A stretch of DNA of 64,000 nucleotides from Desulfuromonas sp. (GTDB taxonomy: Bacteria; Desulfobacterota; Desulfuromonadia; Desulfuromonadales; Geothermobacteraceae): contig PKUA01000031.1 in the NCBI GenBank assembly GCA_002868905.1, positions 44,299 through 108,298 on the forward strand, in the 5' to 3' direction. The position numbers were made by a program, and so were the translations under genes. The notes beneath the pieces were generated by a model, which was not told where the DNA came from, made no database searches, and worked only from the letters and a program-made list of their open reading frames with translations. Positions 24,703 through 35,472 of the stretch are shown here, in pieces (position 1 is the first letter of the stretch; each line of letters opens with the position of its first letter).

Positions 24703-25545
24703 TCAGCCTGCACCATTCATCGCAGCTCCGGATCGGCTGACAATGACTCGGTCGGCGACAGTCAGGTCTATGTTACGCAGCAACGGCAGGCGCGGCCGCA
24801 GTTCCTTGTATATTCTTTCCAGTCTGTCCAATTTTGCTCTGTAATCGTCCAGCCCGAGTTCCACCGGAACTCCGGCGATGTAGGTAAACAGAACGATCCC
24901 GCCATCCGGCGTCAGGTTGAGTTCAGAAACCTCGTCCAGCCCGAAGGACCTGCGTCCTTCCAGGTCTTCGAGCAAGCTGACGGCATGTCGCAGATAACCC
25001 GCCACCTGCGGCTGATCCTGAATCAGGTAATCCCGGTTAATTCCTGTAATGACCGGCATGTCGAGGGGGTCATCCCCTTCGAGAAGCTTGAAGACCTCCC
25101 CATTTTTATCGACGCAGTAGAGATAACCGAGGTTCAGGATTGCGACAGGCTCCCTCTCGACCACTTCGATCACCAGGGTGTCAGGGAAATTGCGCCGGAC
25201 GTCGACCCGGGCAATCCACGGATGGTCCGCCACCTTGTTGCCGATCGTTTCAAGGTTGAGGCGCAACAGGTTGTCCCCGGGATTGACGTTCGACAGGGCG
25301 ATGATCGCTTCCTCGCTCACCCTTGACTCCTGCGCAACCACGATATTCGCAACATTGAAATAGCCGCTGTCGAGCACCGCCCTGGCCAACAGCCCGGAGC
25401 CGACCGCCACCAGAGTTGCGGAACCGACCATCAGCGTGCCGTACAGCCCCTTGCGCAGAATTTCACGCCAGTTGCGCGGCTGCTTCTTGGCCCTATTGGA
25501 GCGGGGTTTTGCCAACCCCCGTTTCTTTTTCTTCAGGTCCTTCAA
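24703..25545 (-). CDS. ftsQ: Cell division protein FtsQ
   Basis: A 280-residue bitopic divisome protein. It has a basic cytoplasmic tail (KDLKKKKRGLAKPRSNRAKKQ), one transmembrane helix at about 33-55, a POTRA domain starting SGYFNVANIVV, and the FtsQ beta-domain with DLTVADRVIV near the end. It links the early divisome to FtsL/FtsB and FtsWI. It follows ddl by 3 nt and is 16 nt from the ftsA start. The family is poorly conserved, but position and architecture make the call secure. Confidence 0.92.
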   Translation of the reverse strand: MKDLKKKKRGLAKPRSNRAKKQPRNWREILRKGLYGTLMVGSATLVAVGSGLLARAVLDSGYFNVANIVVAQESRVSEEAIIALSNVNPGDNLLRLNLETIGNKVADHPWIARVDVRRNFPDTLVIEVVEREPVAILNLGYLYCVDKNGEVFKLLEGDDPLDMPVITGINRDYLIQDQPQVAGYLRHAVSLLEDLEGRRSFGLDEVSELNLTPDGGIVLFTYIAGVPVELGLDDYRAKLDRLERIYKELRPRLPLLRNIDLTVADRVIVSRSGAAMNGAG

Positions 25546-25548
25546 ACC

Positions 25549-26511
25549 CTACTTTTTCTCCGTCGTTGCGGCAGGAGCGCCCGGGTAGTCCAGGCTTACC
25601 TGCTCAAGGATTCTCTGCACCAGTTCCGGGAATGGGATTCCTGCTTCCGTCGCCGCTTTCGGGAGCAGGCTGGTTGCCGTCATCCCCGGCACGGTATTGA
25701 CCTCGAGACAGAAACACTCACGCTGGCGCACCATAAAATCGACCCGTGCGGCTCCCCGGCATCCGAGAATTCTGCATGCCCTCTCCGCCACCTCCTGCAC
25801 CCGGTTGTAGAGCCGCGGCTCGAGCGGTGCGGGAAGAATGAATTCCGTTTTCCCCGGCGTATATTTGGCCGTATAGTCGTAAAACCCTTGCTCGGGGACA
25901 ATCTGGATGATAGGCAGCGCCTCTCCCCCCAACACCCCGACTGTCACCTCCAACCCATCGATGAAATCCTCCACCATCACGGTGTCATCGTAACGAAGTG
26001 CTTCTATCAGCCCCGACTCGAGTTCTTTTCGGTCGCGAGCTATGGTAATTCCAATGGTCGATCCCTCCCTGACCGGTTTGACTACCACCGGGAAGTGCCG
26101 GCATTTTTCGATCAGCTCGCCGGGGTCTCCTCCCGAAGTCAGAAGGTGATAACCGGGGGTCGGCAATTCATGATGCAGAAGCAGTTGTTTGGTCAGTGCC
26201 TTATCCATGGCGAGAGCCGAGGCGAGCACGCCGCTGCCGGTATACGGTATCCCCAGCAGTTCGAGCATCCCCTGCACCGAACCATCCTCACCGTAGCGTC
26301 CATGCAGGGCGACAAATGCGCAATCGGCTTTGGCCTCGGCCAGACGAACCGGCAGATCACGGCCGACGTCTATGCCCACGGCACGGTACCCCTCCTGCTG
26401 AAGGGCACCGAGAATCGCCTTGCCGGTACGGAGAGACACCTCCCGCTCCCCGGACATCCCACCCATGAGGACGGCAACCTGCTTCTTTTTAAGTTCTTCG
26501 CGTGTCATCAT
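25549..26511 (-). CDS. ddl: D-alanine--D-alanine ligase
   Basis: A 320-residue ATP-grasp enzyme making the D-Ala-D-Ala dipeptide added by MurF. Visible blocks are VLMGGMSGEREVSL, ALHGRYGEDGSVQG, PVVVKPVREGSTIGI, the AARVDFMV strand and CLEVNTVPGMT (metal ligands). The gene begins at the murC stop with essentially no gap, so the murB usually found between them is absent. ATG 26511 and ATG 26508 are both possible. Confidence 0.95.
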   Translation of the reverse strand: MMTREELKKKQVAVLMGGMSGEREVSLRTGKAILGALQQEGYRAVGIDVGRDLPVRLAEAKADCAFVALHGRYGEDGSVQGMLELLGIPYTGSGVLASALAMDKALTKQLLLHHELPTPGYHLLTSGGDPGELIEKCRHFPVVVKPVREGSTIGITIARDRKELESGLIEALRYDDTVMVEDFIDGLEVTVGVLGGEALPIIQIVPEQGFYDYTAKYTPGKTEFILPAPLEPRLYNRVQEVAERACRILGCRGAARVDFMVRQRECFCLEVNTVPGMTATSLLPKAATEAGIPFPELVQRILEQVSLDYPGAPAATTEKK

Positions 26512-27905
26512 CAGATCTTCGCTCCGTCTCCCCGCCGGGCGATCAGGTTCTCAACCAGGTCCCGACCGACCTGCCAGACGTTGCCTGCACCGAGCACAAT
26601 CACCATATCCCCGGGCCGCAATTCCCTCCCAAGATGTTCCAGCACCGATTTCTGGTCCGACAGGTAATGAACATCCCGATGGCCGTGACCAGCGATACCG
26701 CTTGCCAGAGTTGCCGCGTCCACGCCGGGGAGAGGCTCTTCACCGGCAGCATAGACATCCATTACCAACACCTTGTCTGCCTCGTAAAAAGCGGTATTGA
26801 ATTCTTCGAGCAGGGCCTTTGTCCGGCTGTAGCGATGCGGTTGGAATACTGCGACGACCCGTCGGTCCCAACCCTTGCGGGCCGCTGCCAGGGTCGCGCG
26901 GATTTCAACCGGGTGGTGTCCGTAATCATCGACCACCATGATCTGGTCTACTTCATCAAGTATCTGAAAACGCCGCTGCACTCCGCCGAAACCTTCAAAC
27001 CCTTTGACGATTTCTTCAAACGACATATCGAGTTCCAATGCGACCGCGATTGCCGCCAGAGCGTTGAGAACGTTGTGTCTACCCGGCATACCGAGACTGA
27101 TTCGACCAAGTTCATTCCCCCGCAGGTGAACGACAAAACTGCTCCCGGTTCCTTCATGTTCAATATCGGTCGCCACCAGGTCGGCCTGGCTCGAGAGCCC
27201 GTAGGTCACGAAGCGTTTTTTGATCTCGGGGATCACAGCCTGAATCTGCGGATCATCAAGACAGAGAACCACCAGACCATAGAACGGCACCTTGTTGAGG
27301 AAAGCGATGAAAGTTTGCTTGATCTCCTCAATGCCGGAATAGAAATCGAGATGATCCATGTCGATATTGGTACAGATCGCGATCGTCGGACTCAGGTGAA
27401 GAAACGAACCGTCCGATTCGTCCGCTTCCGCCACCAGGTAGGTCCCGGCACCGAGTTTTGCATTGCTGCCGAAAGCATCGAGGCGGCCGCCGATGACAGA
27501 AGTCGGGTCGAACCCGCCATGGGTCAGCAGGGTCGCGACCATACTTGTCGTCGTCGTTTTTCCATGGGTCCCGGCGATCGCCACACCATGTTTCATCCTC
27601 ATCAGTTCGGCCAACATCTCAGCCCTGGGTATAACCGGAATATGCCGGGTATGGGCCGCCACAACCTCGGGGTTGTCACTCCGGACAGCGGTCGACGTCA
27701 CCACCACGTCGGCATCGCCGAGATTTTCGGCCGCATGGCCGAAGCTTATATTCCCGCCGAGTTCGGATAGACGCTGGGTAATGTCGCTCTCACGCAAATC
27801 GGAGCCGGTCACACGGAACCCGAGGTTGAGCAAAACCTCGGCAATGCCACTCATGCCGATACCCCCAATCCCGACGAAATGTATCTGTCGAACCTTGCCG
27901 AACAT
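26511..27905 (-). CDS. murC: UDP-N-acetylmuramate--L-alanine ligase
   Basis: A 464-residue Mur ligase that adds L-Ala to UDP-MurNAc, the first peptide step. The N-terminal [15 protein letters not shown], the ATP loop [11 protein letters not shown], the EADESDGSF block and [12 protein letters not shown] are present. ATG 27905 follows GAGGTG and overlaps the region just after the murG stop. Longer in-frame starts up to 27977 lie within murG and lack sense. Its substrate UDP-MurNAc needs MurB, which is not encoded here. Confidence 0.96.
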   Translation of the reverse strand: MFGKVRQIHFVGIGGIGMSGIAEVLLNLGFRVTGSDLRESDITQRLSELGGNISFGHAAENLGDADVVVTSTAVRSDNPEVVAAHTRHIPVIPRAEMLAELMRMKHGVAIAGTHGKTTTTSMVATLLTHGGFDPTSVIGGRLDAFGSNAKLGAGTYLVAEADESDGSFLHLSPTIAICTNIDMDHLDFYSGIEEIKQTFIAFLNKVPFYGLVVLCLDDPQIQAVIPEIKKRFVTYGLSSQADLVATDIEHEGTGSSFVVHLRGNELGRISLGMPGRHNVLNALAAIAVALELDMSFEEIVKGFEGFGGVQRRFQILDEVDQIMVVDDYGHHPVEIRATLAAARKGWDRRVVAVFQPHRYSRTKALLEEFNTAFYEADKVLVMDVYAAGEEPLPGVDAATLASGIAGHGHRDVHYLSDQKSVLEHLGRELRPGDMVIVLGAGNVWQVGRDLVENLIARRGDGAKI

Positions 27906-27909
27906 CACC

Positions 27910-28989
27910 TCACACCTTCCTTTCAACGACGGCACGGCACTGATCGAGAACTCGCTCGGCCGCGTCCGGCCGCCCAAAAGTGCGCGCGGAACCGGCCATC
28001 TCTTCGAGGCGACGTCGATCGTTACACAACCCGGCCAACAATTCCGCGAGACGTTCGCCGCTCAAGTGGGATTGATCCAGGTGCAACGCCGCCCCTTTCT
28101 CTGCCAGGGCAACCGCATTCGCTGTCTGATGATCCCCGGCCGCATGCGGAAACGGGATCAGCAACGCCGCACGTCCGCAAACAGTCAACTCGGCGATGGT
28201 GGTCGCTCCGGCTCGACATACCACCAGGTGCGACGTGGCATACGCGGTCGCCATATCATCGATAAAGGGAGTCACTACAACATCCTCCCACCCTGCATCC
28301 CGATATCCCTCACGAACAAGCTGTTCATCGGCACGCCCGGTCTGATGAACGATTTGCATTGACCCTTTCAACCCTGAGAGGTGTGGCAACGCAGCGAGCA
28401 CCGCCTCGTTGATAGCGTGCGCTCCCCGACTGCCGCCGAAAACCAGCAGCTGCGGTTTTCCAGATGGCAGCGGCGGGCATTTCCTTATTTCCTCCCGTAC
28501 CGGGTTGCCGGTCTGGTGAGTCGACCCCGACGGGAAATACCTCTCGGTCTCCGCGAACGACAGACAGCAACTGGAGGCCCAACGCCCTACCAGGCGGTTG
28601 GTCAAACCCGGATGCGCATTCTGCTCGTGAATGACGATCGGCACGCCGCGCTGGGTTGCCGCAACCAGGACCGGCCCCGAGGCGTAGCCACCGACACCGA
28701 GAACAACGTTCGGGCGGAACTGATCCAGGATGGCCAGAGACTGGCGCAGGCTTTTGAAAAGTTTCGGCAGCAAAGCAAGCTTGGCTCCCCAAGGTTTCCC
28801 GACAAATCCGGCTATATCGATGGTCTTTAAAGGCAACTGAAGCCTGGGCAAAACGTCCGCTTCAATTCCCTGCTCGGTACCAACGAACAGCACCTCCGAG
28901 CCCGCATCGTTTGCAAGCAGGTGCTGGGCGATCGCCACGGCCGGGAACAGGTGGCCACCGGTACCTCCTCCTGCGAGCAACAGTCTCAT
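27910..28989 (-). CDS. murG: UDP-GlcNAc--lipid I N-acetylglucosaminyl transferase
   Basis: A 359-residue GT-B glycosyltransferase on the inner face of the membrane that converts lipid I to lipid II. The N-terminal [27 protein letters not shown] and the UDP-GlcNAc site with [13 protein letters not shown] are present, as is the C-terminal HQTANA block. The start ATG 28989 overlaps the ftsW stop by 4 nt (ATGA). Earlier in-frame starts lie inside ftsW and give low-complexity Arg-rich sequence, so I rejected them. Confidence 0.96.
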   Translation of the reverse strand: MRLLLAGGGTGGHLFPAVAIAQHLLANDAGSEVLFVGTEQGIEADVLPRLQLPLKTIDIAGFVGKPWGAKLALLPKLFKSLRQSLAILDQFRPNVVLGVGGYASGPVLVAATQRGVPIVIHEQNAHPGLTNRLVGRWASSCCLSFAETERYFPSGSTHQTGNPVREEIRKCPPLPSGKPQLLVFGGSRGAHAINEAVLAALPHLSGLKGSMQIVHQTGRADEQLVREGYRDAGWEDVVVTPFIDDMATAYATSHLVVCRAGATTIAELTVCGRAALLIPFPHAAGDHQTANAVALAEKGAALHLDQSHLSGERLAELLAGLCNDRRRLEEMAGSARTFGRPDAAERVLDQCRAVVERKV

Positions 28990-30092
28990 ACCGCCTCCCC
29001 TTGCACTCGCCTCGATATGCTCAACAGCAGACCGACAGCCATTAAAGTACAGAGCAGGTTGCTCCCCCCGTAGGACAAGAACGGTAGAGCCAGACCCTTG
29101 GTCGGCAACAAACCGAGCACGACCGCAATGTTCACCAGAACCTGCAGACCGAGCAGAAACGACAGTCCGAACGCGAGGTTCCTTCCGAAATCGTCCTGCA
29201 CCGACAGGGCGATTCGCATTCCGCGCAGGATCAACAATAAAAACATCGCGGTCACCACCAGAACACCGACAAACCCCAACTCTTCCCCGAGGACGGCGAA
29301 AATAAAATCGGTGTGCGCCTCCGGCAGGAAAAACAGTTTCTGCTTGCTTGCGCCCAGCCCGCGTCCGACCCAACCACCGGTGCCGACAGCTGTCCAGCTT
29401 TGAATAATCTGGAACCCGCTGTTGGTCGGATCATCCCACGGATTGAGAAACGCCATAATCCGTTTCATCCGGTACTCGACATTGACAATGGCGAAGTAAA
29501 CAAACGGCAAGCAGACCAGAGCCAATGAAATAACATGCGCCCAGCGTGTCCCGGCCACGAACAGCATCGAGCAGGCGACGACCCCCATGGTGACGGCGCT
29601 GCCGAAATCCGGCTGTTTCAGGACGATGGCGAGTAGGCCTGAGAGCACCAGGATATAGGGAATCAGTCCAACCTTGAAAGAACGGATCTTGGTTTTTTTC
29701 TTCGCCAGCGAATGGGCGAGGTACAAAACCAGTCCGATCTTGGCAAATTCAGCTGGCTGCAGGGTAAAGCCAGCCACCCGTAGCCAGCGGGTGGCTCCAC
29801 CGGCCCCCACACCGACTCCCGGAACGAACACCAGGAGCAGCAGTCCGGCACAAAGAAACAATCCTGCTACGGCCACTCGCCGCCAGACCGTGTAATCACA
29901 GAGAGCGAGCAGCAACATGGCGCAGATACCACCACCTGCAAACAAGGCTTGCTTCTTAAGGTAGTAAAGTCCGTCAGCATATTCGCGCGCCGCCATAATC
30001 GACGATGCGGAATAGACCATGACCACACCGAGGCCGGTTAAAGAGATGGCCAGGACGAGCAATGTCCGGTCGCATTCGACGAGCCGGTTCAT
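28986..30092 (-). CDS. ftsW: Peptidoglycan glycosyltransferase FtsW
   Basis: A 368-residue SEDS-family polytopic membrane protein that polymerises lipid II at the septum together with FtsI. It has about ten hydrophobic helices. The conserved segments are WLRVAGFTLQPAEFAKI, VLKQPDFGSA, FFLPEAHTDFIFAVLGEELGF and LPFLSYGGSNL. Coupling by 4-nt overlaps on both sides (murD, murG) shows tight operon structure. Its partner FtsI is interrupted in this window. Confidence 0.95.
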   Translation of the reverse strand: MNRLVECDRTLLVLAISLTGLGVVMVYSASSIMAAREYADGLYYLKKQALFAGGGICAMLLLALCDYTVWRRVAVAGLFLCAGLLLLVFVPGVGVGAGGATRWLRVAGFTLQPAEFAKIGLVLYLAHSLAKKKTKIRSFKVGLIPYILVLSGLLAIVLKQPDFGSAVTMGVVACSMLFVAGTRWAHVISLALVCLPFVYFAIVNVEYRMKRIMAFLNPWDDPTNSGFQIIQSWTAVGTGGWVGRGLGASKQKLFFLPEAHTDFIFAVLGEELGFVGVLVVTAMFLLLILRGMRIALSVQDDFGRNLAFGLSFLLGLQVLVNIAVVLGLLPTKGLALPFLSYGGSNLLCTLMAVGLLLSISRRVQGEAV

Positions 30093-31456
30093 GCCGTACC
30101 CTCCTTCCTGGCCGGGATGTCCATCACCAGAGTCTGGAAATTCTCTCCCCGTTCCTCATAACTGCTGAACATATCAAAACTCGAACAGGCCGGTGACAGC
30201 AGAACCGTCCCTCCGGCCGGGGTGAGAAGAGCACTGAGAGACACCGCCTCGGCAAGGGTTTCTACCCGGTGGATGGTCGATTCGACATCGCACAATTCCT
30301 GCTCCAGCCTTGCGGCCGCTTCACCCAACAGAACCAGGTGTGACACCTTTCCCGGCAGCGCGGAGACCAGCGGGGAATAATCTCCCCCCTTGTCCTTGCC
30401 GCCGGCAATCAGGGTGACGGGAGCCGGCAGCCCCGCCAGACTCTTCACCACGCTACCGACATTGGTTCCCTTGGAGTCGTTGATCCAGGTCACGCCATTG
30501 ACCACCCGGACCGTCTGCATCCTGTGCGGGAGCCCGTTGAACCGACAAGCCGCGCACCAGGCGATTTCAGCCGGACAGTTTTCCAGCAGTGCCGGGATCA
30601 TGGCCGCCATAACGTTTTCCACGTTGTGACGTCCTTGCAACAACAGGTCGGCGACGGGAAACCTGATCTCAACTCCCTGCCAACGCCAGACCAGTTCGCC
30701 CCCATCTCGCCACATCCCTTCCGTCAGTGGCTGTTGGGAGGAAAAATGGACGATCTTGGCCTGAAGTTGATCTTCCAACGCGACCACCTGCGGATCATCG
30801 GCATTCAGGATCGCCCAGTCATCGACAGTCTGATTCCTGAAAATTTCACACTTGGCCGCGATGTAGGCATTGTAATCAGGGTAGCGGTCCAGGTGATCCT
30901 CGCTGAGATTGAGCAACAAGGCATACTTGGGCCGAAACCTGTCCAACGCTTCCAGTTGGAATGACGAAAGTTCTACAACCAGGAAATCCCAATCTTTCCT
31001 ATCAACCGCTTCGATCATCGGCGTCCCGAGGTTTCCACCGACAAAAGCCTCTTTGCCCCAGGCCTGGAAAATCTCTCCCAGCAACGATGTCGTGGTCGAT
31101 TTCCCGTTGGTCCCGGTCACGCCGATCAGCGGAGCATCAAGATCGCGCCAGGCGATCTCGACCTCACCCAGAATCGGGACGCCTTTCTGCCTGGCGGCCC
31201 GCAGCACAGGAACATCCAGCGACACTCCCGGACTGACGACGATAAGGTCTGCCTGGAGGAACAAACTCTCCGTATGCCCGCCCAGGTCGAAAGTCACGCC
31301 GAGATCGCGTAATGATTGCAGGTCGGCAAGCCCCTGCTCCTGGCGTTGATCCGTCAGGACCACCTTGGCGCCGGCGCTCGCAAAATAGCGAGCTAGGGCC
31401 CGACCGCTCAGGCCGGCACCGACAACCAGGATATTTTTTTGCGAAAAATTTTCCAT
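30089..31456 (-). CDS. murD: UDP-N-acetylmuramoyl-L-alanine--D-glutamate ligase
   Basis: A 455-residue Mur ligase adding D-Glu in the cytoplasm. It shows the N-terminal Rossmann start ILVVGAGLSGRALARYF, the ATP loop GTNGKSTTTSLLG, the LNLSEDHLDRY block, NDSKGTN and the C-terminal LLSPACSSFDMFSSYEERGENF. ATG 31456 lies 1 nt after the mraY stop. The 3' end overlaps ftsW by 4 nt. Confidence 0.96.
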   Translation of the reverse strand: MENFSQKNILVVGAGLSGRALARYFASAGAKVVLTDQRQEQGLADLQSLRDLGVTFDLGGHTESLFLQADLIVVSPGVSLDVPVLRAARQKGVPILGEVEIAWRDLDAPLIGVTGTNGKSTTTSLLGEIFQAWGKEAFVGGNLGTPMIEAVDRKDWDFLVVELSSFQLEALDRFRPKYALLLNLSEDHLDRYPDYNAYIAAKCEIFRNQTVDDWAILNADDPQVVALEDQLQAKIVHFSSQQPLTEGMWRDGGELVWRWQGVEIRFPVADLLLQGRHNVENVMAAMIPALLENCPAEIAWCAACRFNGLPHRMQTVRVVNGVTWINDSKGTNVGSVVKSLAGLPAPVTLIAGGKDKGGDYSPLVSALPGKVSHLVLLGEAAARLEQELCDVESTIHRVETLAEAVSLSALLTPAGGTVLLSPACSSFDMFSSYEERGENFQTLVMDIPARKEGTA

Positions 31457-31457
31457 C

Positions 31458-32534
31458 TCAACGCAACTTCAGGGTCGACAGACCGATCAGGGCCAGAATG
31501 ATGCTGACTATCCAGAATCGAACAATAATTTTGGGCTCCGGCCACCCCTTCAGTTCGAAGTGATGGTGGATCGGGGCCATCCTGAATATTCGCCGTCCCA
31601 ATAAACGGAACGAAGTAACCTGGAAAATGACCGACAACGCCTCCATGACGAAAATGCCGCCGACGATCGTCAGTACGATCTCCTGCTTGGTAATCACCGC
31701 GATGGTGCCGAGGGCGCCGCCGAGGGAGAGACTGCCGACGTCCCCCATGAATACCTGTGCCGGATAGGTGTTGAACCAGAGAAATCCGAGCCCCGCGCCG
31801 ATCATGGCTCCGCACAGAACGGCCAGCTCCCCGGCACCCGAAATAGACGGGATCTGCAGGTAGCCGGCGACCTTGGCATGACCGGCGGCATAGGCGAACA
31901 CCAGGTAAGCACCTGCGGCGATGATGGTCGGACCGATAGCAAGGCCATCCAGACCGTCGGTCAGGTTGACCGCGTTGCTCGATCCGATGATCACCAGCAT
32001 GCCGAACCCGAGGTAGAAAAGACCGAGGTCCGGCAGGACATTCTTGAAAAAGGGGAAAGCGAGAGTGGTTCTGAACCCCGGGACCATGTACAGCAACCCG
32101 ACGGCGAGCATAGCGATAACGACCTGCCCGGCGAGTTTCTGTCGCGCCGATAGCCCTTCGCTGTTCTTGAACTTGATCTTTCGGTAATCATCCAGGAAAC
32201 CGATCGCACCATAGCCGACGGTGACCAGCAGGGTGATCCAGACATACGGGTTGGTCAGGTCGGTCCAGAGCAGGGTCGGCAAGACGATGGCGAACAGGAT
32301 CAGGGTCCCTCCCATGGTCGGCGTCCCCTCTTTTTTAAAGTGGGATTCGGGACCAACCTTGCGGATCTGTTGCCCGAGCTGCAGGTTGGTCAGGGTTTTG
32401 ATCAGCCATGGTCCGAGGATAAAGGAGATCACCAGGGCGGTTATCGCGGCGTAGATCGTCCTGAAGGTAATAAACCTGAAGACATAGAACGCCGAGATCT
32501 CCGTGTGCAGTGGATAAAGAAGATGATACAGCAT
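31458..32534 (-). CDS. mraY: Phospho-N-acetylmuramoyl-pentapeptide transferase
   Basis: A 358-residue ten-helix membrane enzyme that transfers phospho-MurNAc-pentapeptide to undecaprenyl phosphate, giving lipid I. Conserved segments are [22 protein letters not shown] (catalytic Asp pair), [13 protein letters not shown], and the C-terminal [17 protein letters not shown] 32534 follows AAGGA; longer in-frame starts lie in the murF 3' end. Confidence 0.97.
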   Translation of the reverse strand: MLYHLLYPLHTEISAFYVFRFITFRTIYAAITALVISFILGPWLIKTLTNLQLGQQIRKVGPESHFKKEGTPTMGGTLILFAIVLPTLLWTDLTNPYVWITLLVTVGYGAIGFLDDYRKIKFKNSEGLSARQKLAGQVVIAMLAVGLLYMVPGFRTTLAFPFFKNVLPDLGLFYLGFGMLVIIGSSNAVNLTDGLDGLAIGPTIIAAGAYLVFAYAAGHAKVAGYLQIPSISGAGELAVLCGAMIGAGLGFLWFNTYPAQVFMGDVGSLSLGGALGTIAVITKQEIVLTIVGGIFVMEALSVIFQVTSFRLLGRRIFRMAPIHHHFELKGWPEPKIIVRFWIVSIILALIGLSTLKLR

Positions 32535-32547
32535 ATCGTGGTGTCCT

Positions 32548-33939
32548 TTACCCTCGTTCCGCCATGTGGCGCTGCCAGGCGGCATCCAATACCTCGCCGA
32601 TTCGTTCCATCCGCATGCCGCGGGACCCCTTGATCAACAAGCGATCGCCCGCTTGCAGGCGCGGCAGCAACCAGTTGACAACCTCTTCAGGTTGCTCGAA
32701 AGTCACCGTTTGCCCCTGCAATCCGGCAGACGCAGCTGCCTCTGCTATATCGCGTGCCCTGCTGCCGAACGCCACCAACAGGTCACAGCTCTTGACCGCT
32801 GCCTCACCGACCTGCCGATGCAATTCCTCGCTGGACGCCCCGAGTTCGAGCATGTCCCCCAGGATCGCGATCCGCCGTCCCTTTTCGCTGTAGCTCGACA
32901 ACGCTTCGAGTGCCGCCCTCATCGACAGCGGGTTGGCGTTGTAAAAATCTTCAAGCAATACGATTCCACCGGCCATCCTGCGCGTTTGCATCCGCCCTGC
33001 GAGCGGTCGGTAGGCTTGCAGGCCGGCAACGATGCTCCCCAATTCGACCTTGAGGGCAAGAGCCGCCGCTGCGGCCGCCAGCGCATTCATGACGTGAAAT
33101 TTACCCGGAACGGGCAGCTTCACCGTTGAACTCTTTTCGTCGATTACCAACGTAAAGCGAACCTCTCCGTCCTCCTCTTCGATCTCCTCCGCTCTGACTC
33201 GCGCCAGTGGATTCATTCCGAATCCGATACAGGTCACCCCATTGGCCACCGGCAACGAGACGACTTTTTCATCATCCGCGTTGAAAATCGCGAAACTTCC
33301 CGGCTTGAGAGCTGCGAACAACTCCCCTTTCGCCCTGGCGACCCCCTCGATCCCTCCGAGCGTCTCGAGGTGAGCCGGCCCGACGTTGGTGATGATCCCA
33401 ACGGTCGGCCGGGCGATTTCCGCCAACCGGGCGATCTCTCTACGTTCGCTCATTCCCATCTCGAGCACCGCCCAGCCGCATTCCGATTCCATACGAAACA
33501 GGGTCAGCGGCAACCCGATCAGATTGTTGTAGTTCCCCTCAGTCTTCAGCCCGGGCCCCGTTTCAGCCAGGACCGTGGCGAGCATCTCCTTGGTTGTTGT
33601 CTTGCCGGATGATCCGGTTACCGCAACCACCGGTCCGTCGAATTCCCTGCGCATTCCGGCCGCCAGGTCACCGAGAGCCTTGAGAGTATCCTCGACCCTT
33701 ATCACCGGGATCGAGAGGCCGGCTATGACCTCCTCACTGAGGCAGGCAGCCGCACCGTTTCGCAGAGCACGTACCAGGAAGTCGTGTCCATCGAAATTTT
33801 CACCTCGCAGCGGTACGAACAACTGACCCGGCTTAATGGTTCGACTGTCGGTCGATATCCCTTCGATCACCAGGCCGGGAGTCCCCGCCGACAACCGACC
33901 GCCTGTCAGATTAACCACCTGCTCCAGGCTTAAACGCAT
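32548..33939 (-). CDS. murF: UDP-MurNAc-tripeptide--D-Ala-D-Ala ligase
   Basis: A 463-residue Mur ligase joining the Ddl product to the UDP-MurNAc-tripeptide. It shows the N-terminal domain with [24 protein letters not shown], the ATP loop [34 protein letters not shown] and [15 protein letters not shown] 33939 follows GAGGAGACCCT and overlaps the murE 3' end by 10 nt. Confidence 0.96.
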   Translation of the reverse strand: MRLSLEQVVNLTGGRLSAGTPGLVIEGISTDSRTIKPGQLFVPLRGENFDGHDFLVRALRNGAAACLSEEVIAGLSIPVIRVEDTLKALGDLAAGMRREFDGPVVAVTGSSGKTTTKEMLATVLAETGPGLKTEGNYNNLIGLPLTLFRMESECGWAVLEMGMSERREIARLAEIARPTVGIITNVGPAHLETLGGIEGVARAKGELFAALKPGSFAIFNADDEKVVSLPVANGVTCIGFGMNPLARVRAEEIEEEDGEVRFTLVIDEKSSTVKLPVPGKFHVMNALAAAAAALALKVELGSIVAGLQAYRPLAGRMQTRRMAGGIVLLEDFYNANPLSMRAALEALSSYSEKGRRIAILGDMLELGASSEELHRQVGEAAVKSCDLLVAFGSRARDIAEAAASAGLQGQTVTFEQPEEVVNWLLPRLQAGDRLLIKGSRGMRMERIGEVLDAAWQRHMAERG

Positions 33940-35450
33940 AGGGTCTCCTCGCGTCTCTCAACGGCCTTTTTCAGCTCTTCCCGATCATCGAAATGCTGCT
34001 TTTCCCGTCCAACAACCTGGTAATCCTCATGTCCCTTGCCCGCCGCCAGCAACGCATCCCCTTCCCGCAGAAGCGAAACGGCAAAGGTAAGGGCCTCGCG
34101 ACGATCCGGTATCACGGTGAATCCCCGACCGCCCCCCTCTTTCATTTGGGCACGCGTCAGCTCCGGCAGATGGGGTGTCAAGCCGGGAAGAATATCCTGT
34201 AAAATTGCCTGGGGGTCCTCGGTCCGAGGGTTATCCGACGTGACAATGACCTGATCGGAATAGCGGGCAGCAGCTTCCCCCATCACAGGTCGTTTGCTCC
34301 GATCACGGTCCCCCCCGCAGCCGAACAGGGTCAACAATCGCGTCGGCTTAAGAGCCCGCAGGGCTTCCAGCGCCTTGTCGAGGGCATCTCCGGTGTGAGC
34401 GTAATCGACCAGAATCAACGCCCCCATGGTGTTGTTCACCTGTTCAAGGCGACCGGGGACGGCCGAGGCATTTTTCAGGGCGCTGGCAATACTTTCCGCC
34501 GACAGACCCAGTTGCACGCCGATAGTCGCCGCACAAAGCAGGTTTTCAAGGTTGAAACGCCCGAGAAGTCGCGACTCAAACTCTGCATGGCCTGACGGGG
34601 TCTGCAGTCGTCCGTGAATACCATTCATGTCGAGGCGAGGATCGACGACCGAAACCTGTGCGTCGGAATCAAGTCCGAATGTCACGGCTTCCGGATGCTC
34701 TTCCGCCAAGCGTTGGCCGTATGGATCGTCGACATTGAGAACTTTTTTCCTGACCTTGTTGCCGGCAGTGCAAAACAGCCGGGCCTTGGCAGAGAAATAG
34801 TCCTCGAGATCTTTGTGGTAATCGAGATGTTCCGGCGTCAGGTTGGTAAACGCTACCACGTCGAAACCGATCCCGGCGACCCGGTGTTGAGCGAGGGCAT
34901 GCGACGAGACTTCCATGACCAGAGCATTGCACCCCTGCCCCATGAATTCGGAAAGCCGTTGCAGCAAATCGACCGTTTCGGGAGTAGTGTGGCTTGCCTG
35001 GTATTGAGTCCCTTCAAAGCGGTAGGCGACGGTACCGAAAACCGCTGGACGATATCCGGCTGCCTGCAGCAAAGCTTCGACCAGGTAAGTGACGGTGGTC
35101 TTCCCGTTGGTACCTGTCACGCCGATAACCGGTATCCTGGAGGTCGGTTGACCGAAAAAACGCTCCGCAACCAGGCTCAGGGCGAGCCGGGTATCGGGAA
35201 CCTCGACCAGCGTCACCCCTTTCGGAGCCTGAACCGAACGCTCGACAAAAATGACTGCCGCACCACCGGCGACGGCCTCTTTGATATAAGCATGACCATC
35301 GGACTCGACCCCAACCAAGGCGAAAAAGGCCGACTGAGGCACCACTCGCCGCGAATCATAAACCAGGGCGCCGACCAACGGATTTTTCGGTCCGTGGATA
35401 ACCGCCTCAGGGAGATCCTGCAACAGGTTGTCAAGCCTCATCGAATTCAT
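33930..35450 (-). CDS. murE: UDP-MurNAc-L-Ala-D-Glu--meso-diaminopimelate ligase
   Basis: A 506-residue Mur ligase adding the third residue of the stem peptide. The ATP loop is GVTGTNGKTTVTYL, and the substrate-specificity motif reads DNPRTEDP, the Arg form that selects meso-diaminopimelate over lysine. This gives a DAP-type wall, as expected for a Gram-negative. ATG 35450 is used; M4 (35441) is an alternative. It is 22 nt downstream of the ftsI stop. Confidence 0.95.
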   Translation of the reverse strand: MNSMRLDNLLQDLPEAVIHGPKNPLVGALVYDSRRVVPQSAFFALVGVESDGHAYIKEAVAGGAAVIFVERSVQAPKGVTLVEVPDTRLALSLVAERFFGQPTSRIPVIGVTGTNGKTTVTYLVEALLQAAGYRPAVFGTVAYRFEGTQYQASHTTPETVDLLQRLSEFMGQGCNALVMEVSSHALAQHRVAGIGFDVVAFTNLTPEHLDYHKDLEDYFSAKARLFCTAGNKVRKKVLNVDDPYGQRLAEEHPEAVTFGLDSDAQVSVVDPRLDMNGIHGRLQTPSGHAEFESRLLGRFNLENLLCAATIGVQLGLSAESIASALKNASAVPGRLEQVNNTMGALILVDYAHTGDALDKALEALRALKPTRLLTLFGCGGDRDRSKRPVMGEAAARYSDQVIVTSDNPRTEDPQAILQDILPGLTPHLPELTRAQMKEGGGRGFTVIPDRREALTFAVSLLREGDALLAAGKGHEDYQVVGREKQHFDDREELKKAVERREETLCV

Positions 35451-35472
35451 ATCATTCCAGTTCGGGTTCCTC

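Noticed and set aside
26502..27770. 422-codon plus-strand frame across murC
   Set aside because: Antisense to murC; composition is His/Arg-rich as expected from reading the opposite strand.
28990..29373. N-terminal extension of murG
   Set aside because: It runs through ftsW in another frame and is Arg-rich; the real start overlaps the ftsW stop by 4 nt.
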